Source: Acinetobacter sp. ANC 4204
Lineage (GTDB): Bacteria > Pseudomonadota > Gammaproteobacteria > Pseudomonadales > Moraxellaceae
NCBI RefSeq assembly: GCF_002135205.1
Contig: NZ_NEFZ01000014.1
Span: forward strand, 1-44,963
Direction of reading: 5' to 3'
Length of the DNA: 44,963 bases
A program made the position numbers and the translations under genes. Below are positions 1 through 8,990 of this stretch, piece by piece; position 1 is the first letter of the stretch, and each line of letters opens with the position of its first letter. The notes under the pieces are model-generated. The model was not told where the DNA came from. It ran no database searches and saw only the letters and a list, made by a program, of their open reading frames with translations.

Positions 1-158
1 CGACATGATAATTGAGACATCAAAATAGCAATAAATTGATCCCATCGTGTTGCAGATCTTAATTTTTGTCCTTGATGGTATTGTTTTGCAAGACGTTCAA
101 AATCTTGTCTTAAAATGGGTTTGAGTAATTGATGAAATACAGTATTCTGATGTGACAA
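1..158 (-). CDS. IS4-family transposase, N-terminal fragment (DUF4372-type)
   Basis: This reading frame runs off the left edge of the window. Its 52 readable residues begin MSHQNTVFHQLLKPILRQ and continue with a KLRSATRWDQF motif. That is the typical N-terminal domain (DUF4372) of one branch of IS4-family transposases. The start is a TTG codon at 158-156, with AAGGA about nine bases upstream. The DDE catalytic core lies outside the window. The outer end of the element probably lies between 225 and 290, just past the cysB stop codon, but I cannot place the terminal repeat without the other end. The assignment to this branch comes from sequence recall. Confidence 0.82.
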   Translation of the reverse strand, partial: MSHQNTVFHQLLKPILRQDFERLAKQYHQGQKLRSATRWDQFIAILMSQLSC

Positions 159-160
159 AA

Positions 161-224
161 CCTGAATCCTTGTAGTTGAAGTGTTTGTTCGCACTTATAT
201 TTTAACTACTTTGGACTCAGGTTT
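161..224 (-). promoter_or_regulatory. Hairpin masking the transposase ribosome-binding site
   Basis: In minus-strand RNA the segment opening CCTGAGTCC pairs with GGATTCAGG (nine pairs, one G-U). Next, GTAGTT pairs with AACTAC, and AAGTG with CACTT around an eight-base loop. The 3' arm contains the AAGGA Shine-Dalgarno and ends two bases before the TTG start codon. IS10 and IS50, both in the IS4 family, use this arrangement to block transposase translation from transcripts that enter from flanking DNA. On the plus strand the same hairpin is followed by seven T residues and could act as a terminator of transcription heading into the element. Confidence 0.65.
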
Positions 225-290
225 TTTTATTTAAGTCTAACTATGGGACAGCAGTGGGCTCGTTAGCCTCTTTTTGAAAGTATTAATAAA

Positions 291-1214
291 TTAGTCTTCT
301 GGATAAGCGACTCTTTTCAGTGCTTTAATATCCGCATCTGGTGAGCAGAGTGAAATAAATTCATAGCCATAACCACGTAGTAAGTGACCTTTACGCACGG
401 CAATCCATGTCGTGTTGAGACCAAAAATATCGGTTGGGATTTGTTTTAAACGATAGTCGCGTTCAACATCATAGGCTACATTATTGACAATACCAACGCC
501 CATGTTGAGTTCGACATAGGTTTTAATGACATCGGCATCTAGAGCAGACATGACGATGTCAACATCTACACCAGCATCTTCAAAAGCTTTGTCAATTTTT
601 GAACGGCCTGTAAAACCACCATGGTAAGTAATCAGTGGATATTCCGCCAAGTCTACAATACTAATATTTTGTTTGCTTGCCAGTGGATGGTTTTGTGGGG
701 TAATAATACTGTGCTGCCAATTATAGAATGGTACGCTGGCCAGATTATCTTCTGCGGTGAGTGATTCAGTCGCAATACCAATGTCGGCTTCGCCTTGAAG
801 AAGCATCTCAGTAATTTCTACAGGGCTCGCTTGTTGCAAAATGAGATGAACTTTTGGAAACTCTTTTTTAAATTGATTAACAATAGGCGGCAATACATAA
901 CGTGCTTGTGTATGCGTTGTTGCAATTGTTAATGTTCCTTCATCGACACGATTAAAATCATCTGCAAGACGTTTAATATTATCGGCATCGACCAACATAC
1001 GTTCAACAATACCCAGTAGGGCTTGACCAGGTTCGGTTAAACCGAGTAAGCGTTTTCCTTTACGAATAAACAGTTGAACACCTAATTCATCTTCTAGGTC
1101 TTTAATATGCTTACTGACGCCTGACTGAGAGGTGTACAGTGCGGCAGAGGCTTCGGTAAGGTTGAAATTTTGTCTCACCGTTTCCCGAATAATTCTAAGT
1201 TGTTGAAAGTTCAT
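291..1214 (-). CDS. cysB: CysB, LysR-type activator of sulfur assimilation
   Basis: This LysR-type regulator has an N-terminal winged helix-turn-helix (residues 1-60) and a C-terminal periplasmic-binding-fold effector domain. CysB activates sulfate and thiosulfate uptake and reduction genes when N- or O-acetylserine signals sulfur shortage. Numbering from MNFQQL places T100, T102, Q103, T149 and T202 exactly where the known CysB sulfate/inducer pocket has them. That supports this start over the longer frame beginning at 1253. An AAGAG ribosome-binding site lies upstream. It follows cysA by 56 bases on the same strand, so it is probably the last gene of the sulfate operon, although it may also have its own promoter. 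The paralogue Cbl is less likely because of the pocket match. Confidence 0.92.
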   Translation of the reverse strand: MNFQQLRIIRETVRQNFNLTEASAALYTSQSGVSKHIKDLEDELGVQLFIRKGKRLLGLTEPGQALLGIVERMLVDADNIKRLADDFNRVDEGTLTIATTHTQARYVLPPIVNQFKKEFPKVHLILQQASPVEITEMLLQGEADIGIATESLTAEDNLASVPFYNWQHSIITPQNHPLASKQNISIVDLAEYPLITYHGGFTGRSKIDKAFEDAGVDVDIVMSALDADVIKTYVELNMGVGIVNNVAYDVERDYRLKQIPTDIFGLNTTWIAVRKGHLLRGYGYEFISLCSPDADIKALKRVAYPED

Positions 1215-1270
1215 ATTTTGGATCTCTTTTATCATGAAGCAGGCATTCAACATGCCCCTTCATCTTGGTT

Positions 1271-2332
1271 TTAAGCCGCAGGTTTTGCAAATAAATGTAA
1301 GTTAGAAGGGCTTAACCATACCGTTTGGTTCGGTCTAAATTGGTGTAATCTTGCTTCTTCTGCCGTGAGTGATATTTCAATCAGTTTACCTTGACGATCA
1401 TGTAATTCAGCAACTACTTTTCCTGCAATCCATAATTCACGAACAAAGGTTGCTTGAATGGCATTGTCTTGAGGCTGCGCATGGATACGTAATTCATCTG
1501 GACGGGCAAAGGCGATGACTTCACCAGATGGTGCATTGCGTAAACTGTCTAATTGAATACGGTCTTCACCAATCTGGATTGTGCCTGCATTATTTTGTCC
1601 TTCGAAACGGTTTGCTTGACCAAGGAAATCGAATACAAACGGCGTTGCAGGCTTTTCATACACTTCACGTGGTGATCCAATTTGTTCGACATTACCTTTG
1701 TTCATTACGATGATTTGGTCTGCAACCTCAAGTGCTTCTTCTTGGTCATGGGTGACAAAGATGGAAGTAATATGTAATTCATCATGCAGTGTACGTAGCC
1801 AACGACGGAGCTCTTTACGTACTTTGGCATCTAGTGCTCCAAAAGGTTCATCCAGTAATAGTACACGTGGTTCAACGGCCAAAGCACGTGCCAACGCAAT
1901 ACGTTGACGTTGACCGCCTGAGAGTTGCGCAGGGTAGCGATCTGCCAAAAAGCCCAATTGGACTAGATCCAGCAAACGTGTGACACGTTTTTTAATTTCA
2001 GCTTCAGAAGGACGTGTTGAACGTGGTCGTACACGAAGGCCAAAAGCAATATTTTCAAATACAGTCATATGGCGGAACAATGCGTAGTGCTGAAATACAA
2101 AACCGACTTCACGTTCACGTACGTGGACATTGGTCGCATCTTCACCTTCTAAGATGACTTGACCGCCATCTGCAGACTCAAGCCCCGCAATGATGCGGAG
2201 TAGAGTGGTTTTACCACAGCCTGATGGGCCAAGTAACGCAACCAATTGACCATCAGGAAAATCGAGGGAAATGTTATTCAGCGCATGGAATGCACCAAAG
2301 TGTTTTTCAATATTTTTAACTTGAATACTCAT
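1271..2332 (-). CDS. cysA: CysA, sulfate ABC transporter ATPase
   Basis: This is the cytoplasmic ATPase that powers sulfate/thiosulfate import through CysT-CysW. The 353 residues show Walker A GPSGCGKT (35-42), the LSGGQ signature (137-141), Walker B ending in D161-E162, and the switch histidine H196 in VTHD. A C-terminal regulatory domain of about 110 residues is typical of CysA/MalK-type ATPases. A good AGGAA ribosome-binding site precedes the ATG. It begins 12 bases after cysW, so the two are probably cotranscribed and translated in concert. No key residue is missing. Confidence 0.95.
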   Translation of the reverse strand: MSIQVKNIEKHFGAFHALNNISLDFPDGQLVALLGPSGCGKTTLLRIIAGLESADGGQVILEGEDATNVHVREREVGFVFQHYALFRHMTVFENIAFGLRVRPRSTRPSEAEIKKRVTRLLDLVQLGFLADRYPAQLSGGQRQRIALARALAVEPRVLLLDEPFGALDAKVRKELRRWLRTLHDELHITSIFVTHDQEEALEVADQIIVMNKGNVEQIGSPREVYEKPATPFVFDFLGQANRFEGQNNAGTIQIGEDRIQLDSLRNAPSGEVIAFARPDELRIHAQPQDNAIQATFVRELWIAGKVVAELHDRQGKLIEISLTAEEARLHQFRPNQTVWLSPSNLHLFAKPAA

Positions 2333-2344
2333 GAGGTCATTCCT

Positions 2345-3226
2345 TTAAACGGTTGAATCATTTTGTTTGTTTTGCTTTTCTTGGCGTAGCTCAACCCATG
2401 TTTTTAAAACAAGCGTTACAATCGCTAATAGCGCCAACAGTGAAGACACAGCAAAAGCAGCACTGAAAGTATATTCGTTATAGAGAATCTCAACGTGCAA
2501 TGGCAAAGTGTTGGTTTCACCACGAATGTGTCCAGAAACTACTGATACTGCACCAAATTCACCCATGGCACGTGCATTACACAGAATGACTCCGTAAATC
2601 AGACCCCATTTAATGTTGGGTAGGGTTACTTTCCAGAATGTTTGCCAGCCTGATGCACCAAGGACAATCGCCGCTTCTTCTTCTTCAGTTCCCTGAGCTT
2701 CCATTAGAGGAATCAGCTCACGTGCTACAAAAGGAACAGTAATAAAGATCGTTGCCAATACGATGGCAGGAACAGCATAGAGAATCTTGATGTCATGATC
2801 CATGAGCCAACCGCCAAACCAACCTTGTGTACCGAAAATCAACACCAGCATTAAACCTGCGATAACAGGTGACACAGAAAAAGGCATATCAATAATCGTG
2901 GTTAGGATTGATTTACCACGGAAGTTGAATTTGGCAACACACCATGCTGCTGCAACACCAAATACCACATTCAGTGGAACCGCAATCACAGCAGTTAATA
3001 AAGTGAGTTTGACCGCAGATAATGTATCAGGATGAACCAAGGCTTGGGTATAGACGCCCACACCTTGTTTAAAGGCTTCAACAAACACCAAAATCAGCGG
3101 TAAGATCAAACAGCTCAGAAAGAACAGCAGAGCAATAGTAATCAGGGTGTAGCGAACCCAAGTGGGTTCACGTGTCGCATCACGCGATTGGAGTTTTTCA
3201 GCCAGTGCATTACTGTTGATATTCAT
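2345..3226 (-). CDS. cysW: CysW, sulfate ABC transporter permease
   Basis: This is one of the two inner-membrane permeases of the sulfate importer. The protein has about six hydrophobic segments. It carries the permease EAA-type loop ([20 protein letters not shown]), which docks onto the CysA ATPase. I chose the ATG at 3226, giving 293 residues. It overlaps the cysT stop codon in an ATGA arrangement and has a GGGAGAA ribosome-binding site at a suitable distance. The longer frame to 3259 would run further into cysT. The overlap implies translational coupling, which would fit equal amounts of the two permeases. Confidence 0.93.
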   Translation of the reverse strand: MNINSNALAEKLQSRDATREPTWVRYTLITIALLFFLSCLILPLILVFVEAFKQGVGVYTQALVHPDTLSAVKLTLLTAVIAVPLNVVFGVAAAWCVAKFNFRGKSILTTIIDMPFSVSPVIAGLMLVLIFGTQGWFGGWLMDHDIKILYAVPAIVLATIFITVPFVARELIPLMEAQGTEEEEAAIVLGASGWQTFWKVTLPNIKWGLIYGVILCNARAMGEFGAVSVVSGHIRGETNTLPLHVEILYNEYTFSAAFAVSSLLALLAIVTLVLKTWVELRQEKQNKQNDSTV

Positions 3227-4056
3227 CGTGCAGTTCTCCCTGTGCGGCGGCTGGCCCATGCCTGTAACAAGTTAATCAGGAATAAAATAGCGAATGACAG
3301 CACTAACATGACGACAGCAATCGTGGTTGCACCTGCATAGTCATATTCTTCTAGACGCGAAATAATCATGAGTGGCGCAATTTCAGTTTTGAAAGGCTGA
3401 TTGCCTGCAATAAAGATCACCGAGCCGTATTCACCGACCCCACGTGCAAATGCCAAAGCAAAACCCGTGATAAGTGCTGGAAATAAAATCGGAAAAATGA
3501 CTTTCGTGACAATTTGCAGACGGTTTGCACCCAATGCCGATGCTGCTTCTTCTAACTCAGTTTCCAAGTCGCTCAGTACAGGTTGGACGGTACGAACTAC
3601 GAAAGGAATACCAATAAAAATAAGGGCTAGAGTAATCCCAATTGGAGTGTATGCCACTTGAATCCCTAAAGGCTCAAGATACTGACCAATCCAGCCTGTA
3701 GGCGCATAAAGACAAGTCAGTGCAATACCTGCAACCGCAGTGGGTAAGGCAAAAGGCAAATCGACCAAAGCATCGACAATACGTTTGCCCGGGAAGCTAT
3801 AACGAACCAAGCACCATGCTAGTAATAAACCAAAGACCACATTAATAAACGCAGCAATTAATGCAGCACTAAAACTGAGCTGTAGAGATTTTAAGATGCG
3901 TTCTGAGCTTAAAATTTCCCATAAACCATCCCAACCGATGCCTAAGGATTTAATAAAAACGGCAGACAACGGAATCAAAACAATTAATGACAGATATGCT
4001 AGGGTAAAGCCTAGAGAAAGACCAAATCCTGGCAGCACTCGGGATCGCTGCGACAT
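3223..4056 (-). CDS. cysT: CysT (CysU), sulfate ABC transporter permease
   Basis: This is the partner permease of CysW, 277 residues with about six transmembrane segments. Its EAA loop reads [20 protein letters not shown]. Together CysT and CysW form the membrane channel through which sulfate released by Sbp is passed inward. The ATG follows a strong GAGGAG ribosome-binding site. Its 3' end overlaps cysW by four bases. An 85-base gap separates it from the upstream hydrolase gene. I saw no terminator in that gap, so one transcript from sbp is likely. Confidence 0.93.
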   Translation of the reverse strand: MSQRSRVLPGFGLSLGFTLAYLSLIVLIPLSAVFIKSLGIGWDGLWEILSSERILKSLQLSFSAALIAAFINVVFGLLLAWCLVRYSFPGKRIVDALVDLPFALPTAVAGIALTCLYAPTGWIGQYLEPLGIQVAYTPIGITLALIFIGIPFVVRTVQPVLSDLETELEEAASALGANRLQIVTKVIFPILFPALITGFALAFARGVGEYGSVIFIAGNQPFKTEIAPLMIISRLEEYDYAGATTIAVVMLVLSFAILFLINLLQAWASRRTGRTAR

Positions 4057-4141
4057 GATTACTCCTCAAAGAGAGAAGACTGACTCAAAAGTGGTCAGCC
4101 CAAATAAAACTAAATTTCGGCACAAACATTATTTGCAGTGT

Positions 4142-4747
4142 TTAAATAGCAAATTTAAATAAATAATTGCTTTCATTGCGGAAATCGACATTTTTTAGTA
4201 CATTTTCTGAAATCAAAAAATCATAAATTTCAGGAAATGGACCAAAACCTGATGCAACATTGATATGACCAACTTGACCTAAATTTTTAGGTTTAATTTT
4301 CCAAGCTTTAGAAAGTTGCATTGCATCTTCAAAACCTAACCAAGGATCATTTTCACTAATGATCATTTGTGTCGGAACTTGAATTTTAAGGTGGTGAAAG
4401 TATTGCTGATAGTCATTTTGACTATCACGTGCAAAACCTAAATCCCCAAAGCGTGCGGGATTAGCTGGCGCAACCAAAACAAGATTTTTAACTTTCTGAT
4501 TCAGTTCTGGATGCTGAGCTAATGCCGCAACTGTGGTTAAGCATCCAAAGCTATGCGCCACAATTTGGATGGGTTCTGAAACGGACTGCACTGTTTTGAC
4601 AAATTGTTCAATCCATTCATGGAGTACAGGTTTATTCCAATCCTGTTGCTGTACACGAGAGCACGACTTGAGCTGACGTTGTAACCATGATTGCCAGTGG
4701 TCATGTTCACTCCCACCCACGCCCGGTACAATTACAGTATGAATCAT
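4142..4747 (-). CDS. RBBP9/YdeN-type alpha/beta hydrolase inside the sulfate operon
   Basis: This small serine hydrolase has 201 residues. The nucleophile elbow is VAHSFG with S66, and the probable acid and base are D134 (ENDPW) and H161 (VGHINVASGFGPFPE). The last motif is typical of the RBBP9/YdeN family. No signal peptide is visible, so it should be cytoplasmic. GGGAG precedes the ATG. It lies 38 bases after sbp and 85 before cysT, all on one strand, so it is probably induced by CysB with the importer. Its substrate is unknown. A role in releasing sulfur from an organic ester is possible but rests only on position. Confidence 0.82.
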   Translation of the reverse strand: MIHTVIVPGVGGSEHDHWQSWLQRQLKSCSRVQQQDWNKPVLHEWIEQFVKTVQSVSEPIQIVAHSFGCLTTVAALAQHPELNQKVKNLVLVAPANPARFGDLGFARDSQNDYQQYFHHLKIQVPTQMIISENDPWLGFEDAMQLSKAWKIKPKNLGQVGHINVASGFGPFPEIYDFLISENVLKNVDFRNESNYLFKFAI

Positions 4748-4785
4748 GTCGATGCTCCCTTACAGATGTTTACTTGATTCGTTGC

Positions 4786-5796
4786 TTATTTTGCAGTATT
4801 CGCTTTCACGATTTGGTCGTACACACCACCATTTTCAAAGTGTTGTTTTTGTACTTTGGTCCAACCACCAAATTCTTTATCAATGGTCACCAACTTCAAC
4901 GGTTTGAATGTGGTTGCATATTTTTTCAAGACGCTTGCATTACGTGGGCGATAGAAGTTTTTTGCTGCAATTTCTTGACCCGCTGGCGAATATAAATAGT
5001 TCAAATATGCTTTGGCTAAGTTCAGATTGCCGTCTTTTTCTGCATTCTTTTCAACAATAGCAACAGGTGGTTCAGCCAAGATAGACAGTGATGGAGTCAC
5101 AATTTCAAACTTACCTGGTTGTTCACGAAGTGCTAAATGAGCTTCGTTTTCCCATGCGAGTAAGACGTCTCCAATGCCACGTTCAGCAAAAGTTGTGGTT
5201 GCACCACGTGCACCTGAGTCAAGTACTTTGGTATTTTTATAAATTTTACGCACGAATTCTTGTGCCTTGGCATCATTGCCCGCAGGTTGATGCTTTGCCC
5301 AAGCCCAAGCGGCTAAATAGTTCCAACGTGCGCCACCAGAAGTTTTTGGGTTTGGTGTGATAATCGCAACATCAGGTTTAACCAAATCACCCCAGTCCTT
5401 AATACCTTTAGGGTTACCCTTACGTACGAGGAATACAATTGTTGATGTATACGGGGTCGAGTTATTTGGAAGCTTCTTTTGCCAGTTGGTTGGTAAGAGT
5501 TTTGCTTTTTCAGCAATCACGTCAATGTCCGCTGCAAGTGCAAGTGTTACGACATCTGCACCTAAACCATCAATGACTGAACGCGCCTGTTTACCTGAAC
5601 CACCGTGGGATTGTTTAAAGTTGATGTCTTGTCCAGTACGCTGCTTCCAATATGCCCCAAACTGTTTATTGACATTTTCATACAACTCACGTGTTGGATC
5701 ATACGAGACATTTAGAAAATCTTTTGCGACTGCGCCAAAAGATGTAACTGAAACTAGCGTTGCTAGTACCCCGATTTTTAACTTCGATAAGCTCAT
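4786..5796 (-). CDS. sbp: Sbp, periplasmic sulfate-binding protein
   Basis: This periplasmic receptor delivers sulfate to CysT-CysW-CysA. The 336 residues start with a Sec signal peptide ([20 protein letters not shown]) with a likely cut after A24 (AVA-KD). The mature N-terminus has the family pattern [15 protein letters not shown]. The ATG at 5796 has GAGG eight bases upstream. The longer frame needs a TTG at 5808 and lacks a good site. It is the first gene of the minus-strand sulfate run and is divergent from pabC, so the CysB-dependent operon promoter should lie in 5797-5960. The thiosulfate-binding paralogue CysP is a possible alternative name. Confidence 0.9.
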   Translation of the reverse strand: MSLSKLKIGVLATLVSVTSFGAVAKDFLNVSYDPTRELYENVNKQFGAYWKQRTGQDINFKQSHGGSGKQARSVIDGLGADVVTLALAADIDVIAEKAKLLPTNWQKKLPNNSTPYTSTIVFLVRKGNPKGIKDWGDLVKPDVAIITPNPKTSGGARWNYLAAWAWAKHQPAGNDAKAQEFVRKIYKNTKVLDSGARGATTTFAERGIGDVLLAWENEAHLALREQPGKFEIVTPSLSILAEPPVAIVEKNAEKDGNLNLAKAYLNYLYSPAGQEIAAKNFYRPRNASVLKKYATTFKPLKLVTIDKEFGGWTKVQKQHFENGGVYDQIVKANTAK

Positions 5797-5960
5797 GTGA
5801 GACCTCAAATTTTAAGCGTTTTTAAATATGAGCCAAGAATACTGCGAGTCTTATTGCTAAAAAAATAATAAAAAACGAATTTTATATGAATAAAAATGAA
5901 AAGAGGTTCTGCGCTGAATTCATTAAACTAAGGCGGATCATTGTTTCAAGGCAAATAGAT

Positions 5961-6773
5961 ATGCAATGCTATAAAAATGCAGAAAAAGTCAAACAAATAG
6001 AATTATTAGACCGTGCATTTCATTATGGTGATGGATGTTTTACTACGGCAAGAGTTTGTAATGGTGTGATTGAATTAGAGTCATTGCATATAGCTCGTTT
6101 GCATTTGGGCTGTGAGCGTTTGCTGTTGTCAGCAGACTTATCTTATATTCAACAAACCATCGAACTTTTCAAACAAGACCATGTAAATTTAAATGGCACT
6201 ATGAAAATTGTGGTCAGTCGGGGTGAAGGGCAACGAGGTTATAGTTTGCCAACACAGCCTGCGGATGTTTGGGTCTTTTTTTATCCGCAAGCATTAGAAG
6301 CGTTGACATACAGTGAAATTGATTCAGGAGTGCTGCAACTTGCGATGGGCTTGAATATGCCACAGTTGGTCGGTGTGAAGAGTTTGAATCGTTTAGAGCA
6401 AGTTTTACTCAAGCGTGAGGCAGAGCAGCAAGGCTGGTTGGAAGCATTAGTGACCGATGTACAAGGTTCTGTTGTTGAAGGTGTGAGCAGTAATTGTTTC
6501 ATTCTGATAAATGATCGGTGGATTAGTCCTGAACTTCGTTATAATGGCGTGCATGGCGTTATGCGCGCAGAAATATTGGCGCGTATGCAACAGCAAGGTA
6601 TTGCCTGTGAGCTGAGAATGGTTGATATGGAAGAAATTTCACGCTTTCAAAGTGTATTTTTTTGCAATGCCTTGAGCCCTATGAAAATAGCCAAAAGTTT
6701 GAACCGTCAGCATTTAGATGTTCAACCATGTATAGATTTGTTTTATCGTCTTCAACTTAATCAGATGCACTAG
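5961..6773 (+). CDS. pabC: PabC, aminodeoxychorismate lyase
   Basis: This class IV PLP enzyme converts 4-amino-4-deoxychorismate to p-aminobenzoate and pyruvate, a step in folate synthesis. I start it at the ATG at 5961 (MQCYKNAEKV), which has AAGG upstream and gives 270 residues. This numbering puts the PLP lysine of GVKSLNRLEQ at K140, matching the E. coli enzyme. The frame is open back to 5886, but the upstream ATG has no ribosome-binding site. The DRAFHYGDGCFTT motif is the family N-terminal signature. It is separated from mltG by one base, the widespread pabC-mltG-tmk arrangement. Confidence 0.92.
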   Translation: MQCYKNAEKVKQIELLDRAFHYGDGCFTTARVCNGVIELESLHIARLHLGCERLLLSADLSYIQQTIELFKQDHVNLNGTMKIVVSRGEGQRGYSLPTQPADVWVFFYPQALEALTYSEIDSGVLQLAMGLNMPQLVGVKSLNRLEQVLLKREAEQQGWLEALVTDVQGSVVEGVSSNCFILINDRWISPELRYNGVHGVMRAEILARMQQQGIACELRMVDMEEISRFQSVFFCNALSPMKIAKSLNRQHLDVQPCIDLFYRLQLNQMH

Positions 6774-6774
6774 T

Positions 6775-7830
6775 ATGTCCGCAGCCAAAACCAAATCGAA
6801 AAAGAAAATACAACCGCCCAAACGTAAAATCAAAGCTTTGTTATTGATTGCTGTAAGCATCCTTGTTTTAGTGATGGTTGTACTGTGGTCAAGTTTATTT
6901 AAGTCCTATCCGATTGAAGGCAAAAAGCAATTACTGGCCATTAATTCAGGCGATACCTATTCTGGTTTTATCGACCGTTTGGCCAAAGATGATATTGCAA
7001 ATTTTCCGATTATTTTAAAGCTCTATCAAAAGATTTTTATTCATGACACGCTGAAAGCGGGCGTTTATGAAGTACATGAAGGTATGAGTATTCGCCAAGT
7101 TTTGGATATGATTTCCAATGTCGATAATGCGCAAATGAACCGTATATTGGTAATAGAAGGCACGACTTTTAAACAACTGGTTGAAGCGTTAAAAAAAGAT
7201 GTTCTCGTCAAAAAAGAAGTGTCTAATTTGCCCATGGATCAGCTTTTAAAAGCTTTAGAGATTCCTTATGACCATGCAGAAGGACTGTTTGCGCCAGATA
7301 CTTACTTTTTTGCTAAAGGTGAGTCGGACAAAAAAATCTTAATGGATTTATACAAACGCCAAATGAAAACTTTAGATGAAGCGTGGGCAAACCGTGCGGC
7401 AAATTTGCCGTATAAAGACAAATACGAAGCCTTGATCATGGCCTCTATCATTGAAAAAGAAACCAATGTTGATCGTGAACTGGAGCAAGTGTCAGGTGTG
7501 TTTGCGCGTCGCCTTCAACTCGGTATGCGTTTGCAAACGGACCCAACCGTGATTTATGGTATGGGGGATAAATATACAGGCAATATTAGCCGCCAAGACT
7601 TACGTACGCCAACCGCTTATAATACTTATACCATCAATGGCTTACCGCCAACGCCAATTGCTTTACCAAGTAAAAAAGCCATTGAAGCCACCATGCATCC
7701 AGACAACAGCAAAAACATCTACTTTGTTGCAACGGGGAATGGTGGTCACACATTTAGTGAGACTTTGGAGCAGCATAATCAAGCTGTACAAGAATATCTC
7801 AGCGTTTTAAAAACCAAGAAAGGTGAATAG
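6775..7830 (+). CDS. mltG: MltG, endolytic murein transglycosylase
   Basis: MltG is an inner-membrane lytic transglycosylase that cleaves nascent glycan strands and so sets their length. The 351 residues have a basic N-terminus, one transmembrane helix (about 20-42), a LysM-like domain, and the YceG catalytic domain. The catalytic glutamate is E227 in SIIEKET, with the downstream QTDPTVIYG motif intact. The gene starts one base after pabC and ends directly against tmk, so the three are translationally coupled. Confidence 0.95.
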   Translation: MSAAKTKSKKKIQPPKRKIKALLLIAVSILVLVMVVLWSSLFKSYPIEGKKQLLAINSGDTYSGFIDRLAKDDIANFPIILKLYQKIFIHDTLKAGVYEVHEGMSIRQVLDMISNVDNAQMNRILVIEGTTFKQLVEALKKDVLVKKEVSNLPMDQLLKALEIPYDHAEGLFAPDTYFFAKGESDKKILMDLYKRQMKTLDEAWANRAANLPYKDKYEALIMASIIEKETNVDRELEQVSGVFARRLQLGMRLQTDPTVIYGMGDKYTGNISRQDLRTPTAYNTYTINGLPPTPIALPSKKAIEATMHPDNSKNIYFVATGNGGHTFSETLEQHNQAVQEYLSVLKTKKGE

Positions 7831-8430
7831 ATGTTTATTAGTTTTGAGGGCACAGAAGGTGTCGGTAAAACCACACTGATTCGCAAAATTTATGAGCATC
7901 TAGAGCAACAAGGCCAACAGGTTGTTTTAACCCGTGAACCAGGCGGTACACCGATGGCTGAGCAAATCCGTGCCTTGTTACTCTCTGTTAATCATGAAGA
8001 GTCGATGTCAAATGACACGGAACTATTGTTAATGTATGCAGCACGTGCACAGCATTTACAGCAAGTGATTGTTCCTGCATTGACTGAACAAAAAACAGTA
8101 CTATGCGACCGCTTTACCGATGCGAGCTTTGCTTACCAATGTGCAGGACGCGGTTTAAGCCAGTCGAAGTTGCAACTCTTGAATGATCACTTTGTGAGTC
8201 ATATGCCAAATATTACATTTTGGCTCGATGCACCGATTGAAACAGGTATGTCGCGCGCACGTGAACGTGGGGCTTTAGACCGCTTTGAACAAGAAAAAGT
8301 CACTTTTTTTGAAAAAGTACGGGCAGGTTATCAGCAGCTCTGGGAGCAGTATCCTGAGCGGGTCAAACGCTTGGATGCGACCCAGTCACCAGAGCAGGTT
8401 TTTGCACAAGCGTTGCAATATTTAAACTAA
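7831..8430 (+). CDS. tmk: Thymidylate kinase
   Basis: Tmk phosphorylates dTMP to dTDP for DNA synthesis. The 199 residues show the P-loop GTEGVGKT (7-14), the DR motif in LCDRFTDASFAYQ, and a lid region rich in arginine (SRARERGALDRFEQE). Length is normal for the family. The ATG follows the mltG stop with AAGGTGA as ribosome-binding site inside mltG. In many relatives holB follows tmk, but here a thioesterase gene follows after an 89-base gap. Confidence 0.95.
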   Translation: MFISFEGTEGVGKTTLIRKIYEHLEQQGQQVVLTREPGGTPMAEQIRALLLSVNHEESMSNDTELLLMYAARAQHLQQVIVPALTEQKTVLCDRFTDASFAYQCAGRGLSQSKLQLLNDHFVSHMPNITFWLDAPIETGMSRARERGALDRFEQEKVTFFEKVRAGYQQLWEQYPERVKRLDATQSPEQVFAQALQYLN

Positions 8431-8435
8431 AAACT

Positions 8436-8459
8436 ATCCTGAAATTTCCATTTCGGGAT
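8436..8459. repeat. Inverted repeat after tmk
   Basis: Ten-base arms ATCCTGAAAT and ATTTCGGGAT (one G-T pair) surround a TTCC loop directly after the tmk stop codon. The plus strand has no T run after it, so it is a poor intrinsic terminator in the tmk direction. It may stabilise the 3' end of the pabC-mltG-tmk message. On the minus strand a short T run follows. Confidence 0.5.
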
Positions 8460-8519
8460 TGTAGTGAAATGAATTTTTCTTTTATAGTCAGTCACAAAGG
8501 ATTGTAAATAGCAGGGAAA

Positions 8520-8936
8520 ATGAAAAGTAACTTAACCGAAATTGTGGCTTTTTTAGAAAAGGAATTTCCACAAAGTTTAGAAAAATGTTGTATTGAGTCA
8601 GTCACTGAGCGTGCTGCAACGGTGCTCTATCAAGTTGATGACCGCGACTTGCGACCAGGCGGTACGGTTTCAGGCCCAACTATGATGACCCTTGCTGACT
8701 ATGCGCTGTATATTGCTATTTTAGGAGAGATTGGGATAGTCGGTTTAGCTGTGACCACTAATTTGTCGATTAATTTTCTCAGTAAACCTGTTGCGTCAGC
8801 AAATATACGTGGTGAGTGTAAACTGATGAAGGTAGGCAAAGCGCTGGTGGTTGGTGATGTGTGGTTATATTCTGTCGGGAAGGATGAGCCGATTGCACAT
8901 GTGGTGGGCACATATTCTATTCCGCCAAAATCCTAA
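8520..8936 (+). CDS. PaaI/YdiI-type hotdog-fold thioesterase
   Basis: This is a 138-residue hotdog protein probably hydrolysing an acyl-CoA. The signature segment LRPGGTVSGPTMMTLADYALY covers the helix start with the active-site acid (ADYA). It is followed by NLSINFLSKPV, characteristic of PaaI-like thioesterases. AGGGA lies just before the ATG. It is alone between tmk and the terminator shared with nadB. The acyl substrate cannot be read from sequence. Confidence 0.78.
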   Translation: MKSNLTEIVAFLEKEFPQSLEKCCIESVTERAATVLYQVDDRDLRPGGTVSGPTMMTLADYALYIAILGEIGIVGLAVTTNLSINFLSKPVASANIRGECKLMKVGKALVVGDVWLYSVGKDEPIAHVVGTYSIPPKS

Positions 8937-8951
8937 GATGATAATTTTAAA

Positions 8952-8978
8952 ATAAAAGCCTGATAGTCAGGCTTTTAT
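8952..8978. terminator. Bidirectional terminator between thioesterase and nadB
   Basis: Perfect 12-base arms ATAAAAGCCTGA and TCAGGCTTTTAT surround a TAG loop. T-rich arms on both strands let it end both the plus-strand thioesterase and the minus-strand nadB transcripts. Confidence 0.88.
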
Positions 8979-8990
8979 TAGGGGTTAAAT

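Noticed and set aside
5357..5800. 147-codon plus-strand open frame over sbp
   Set aside because: It is antisense to a well-supported sbp gene, has no ribosome-binding site, and reads as low-complexity polar sequence. It is a shadow frame.
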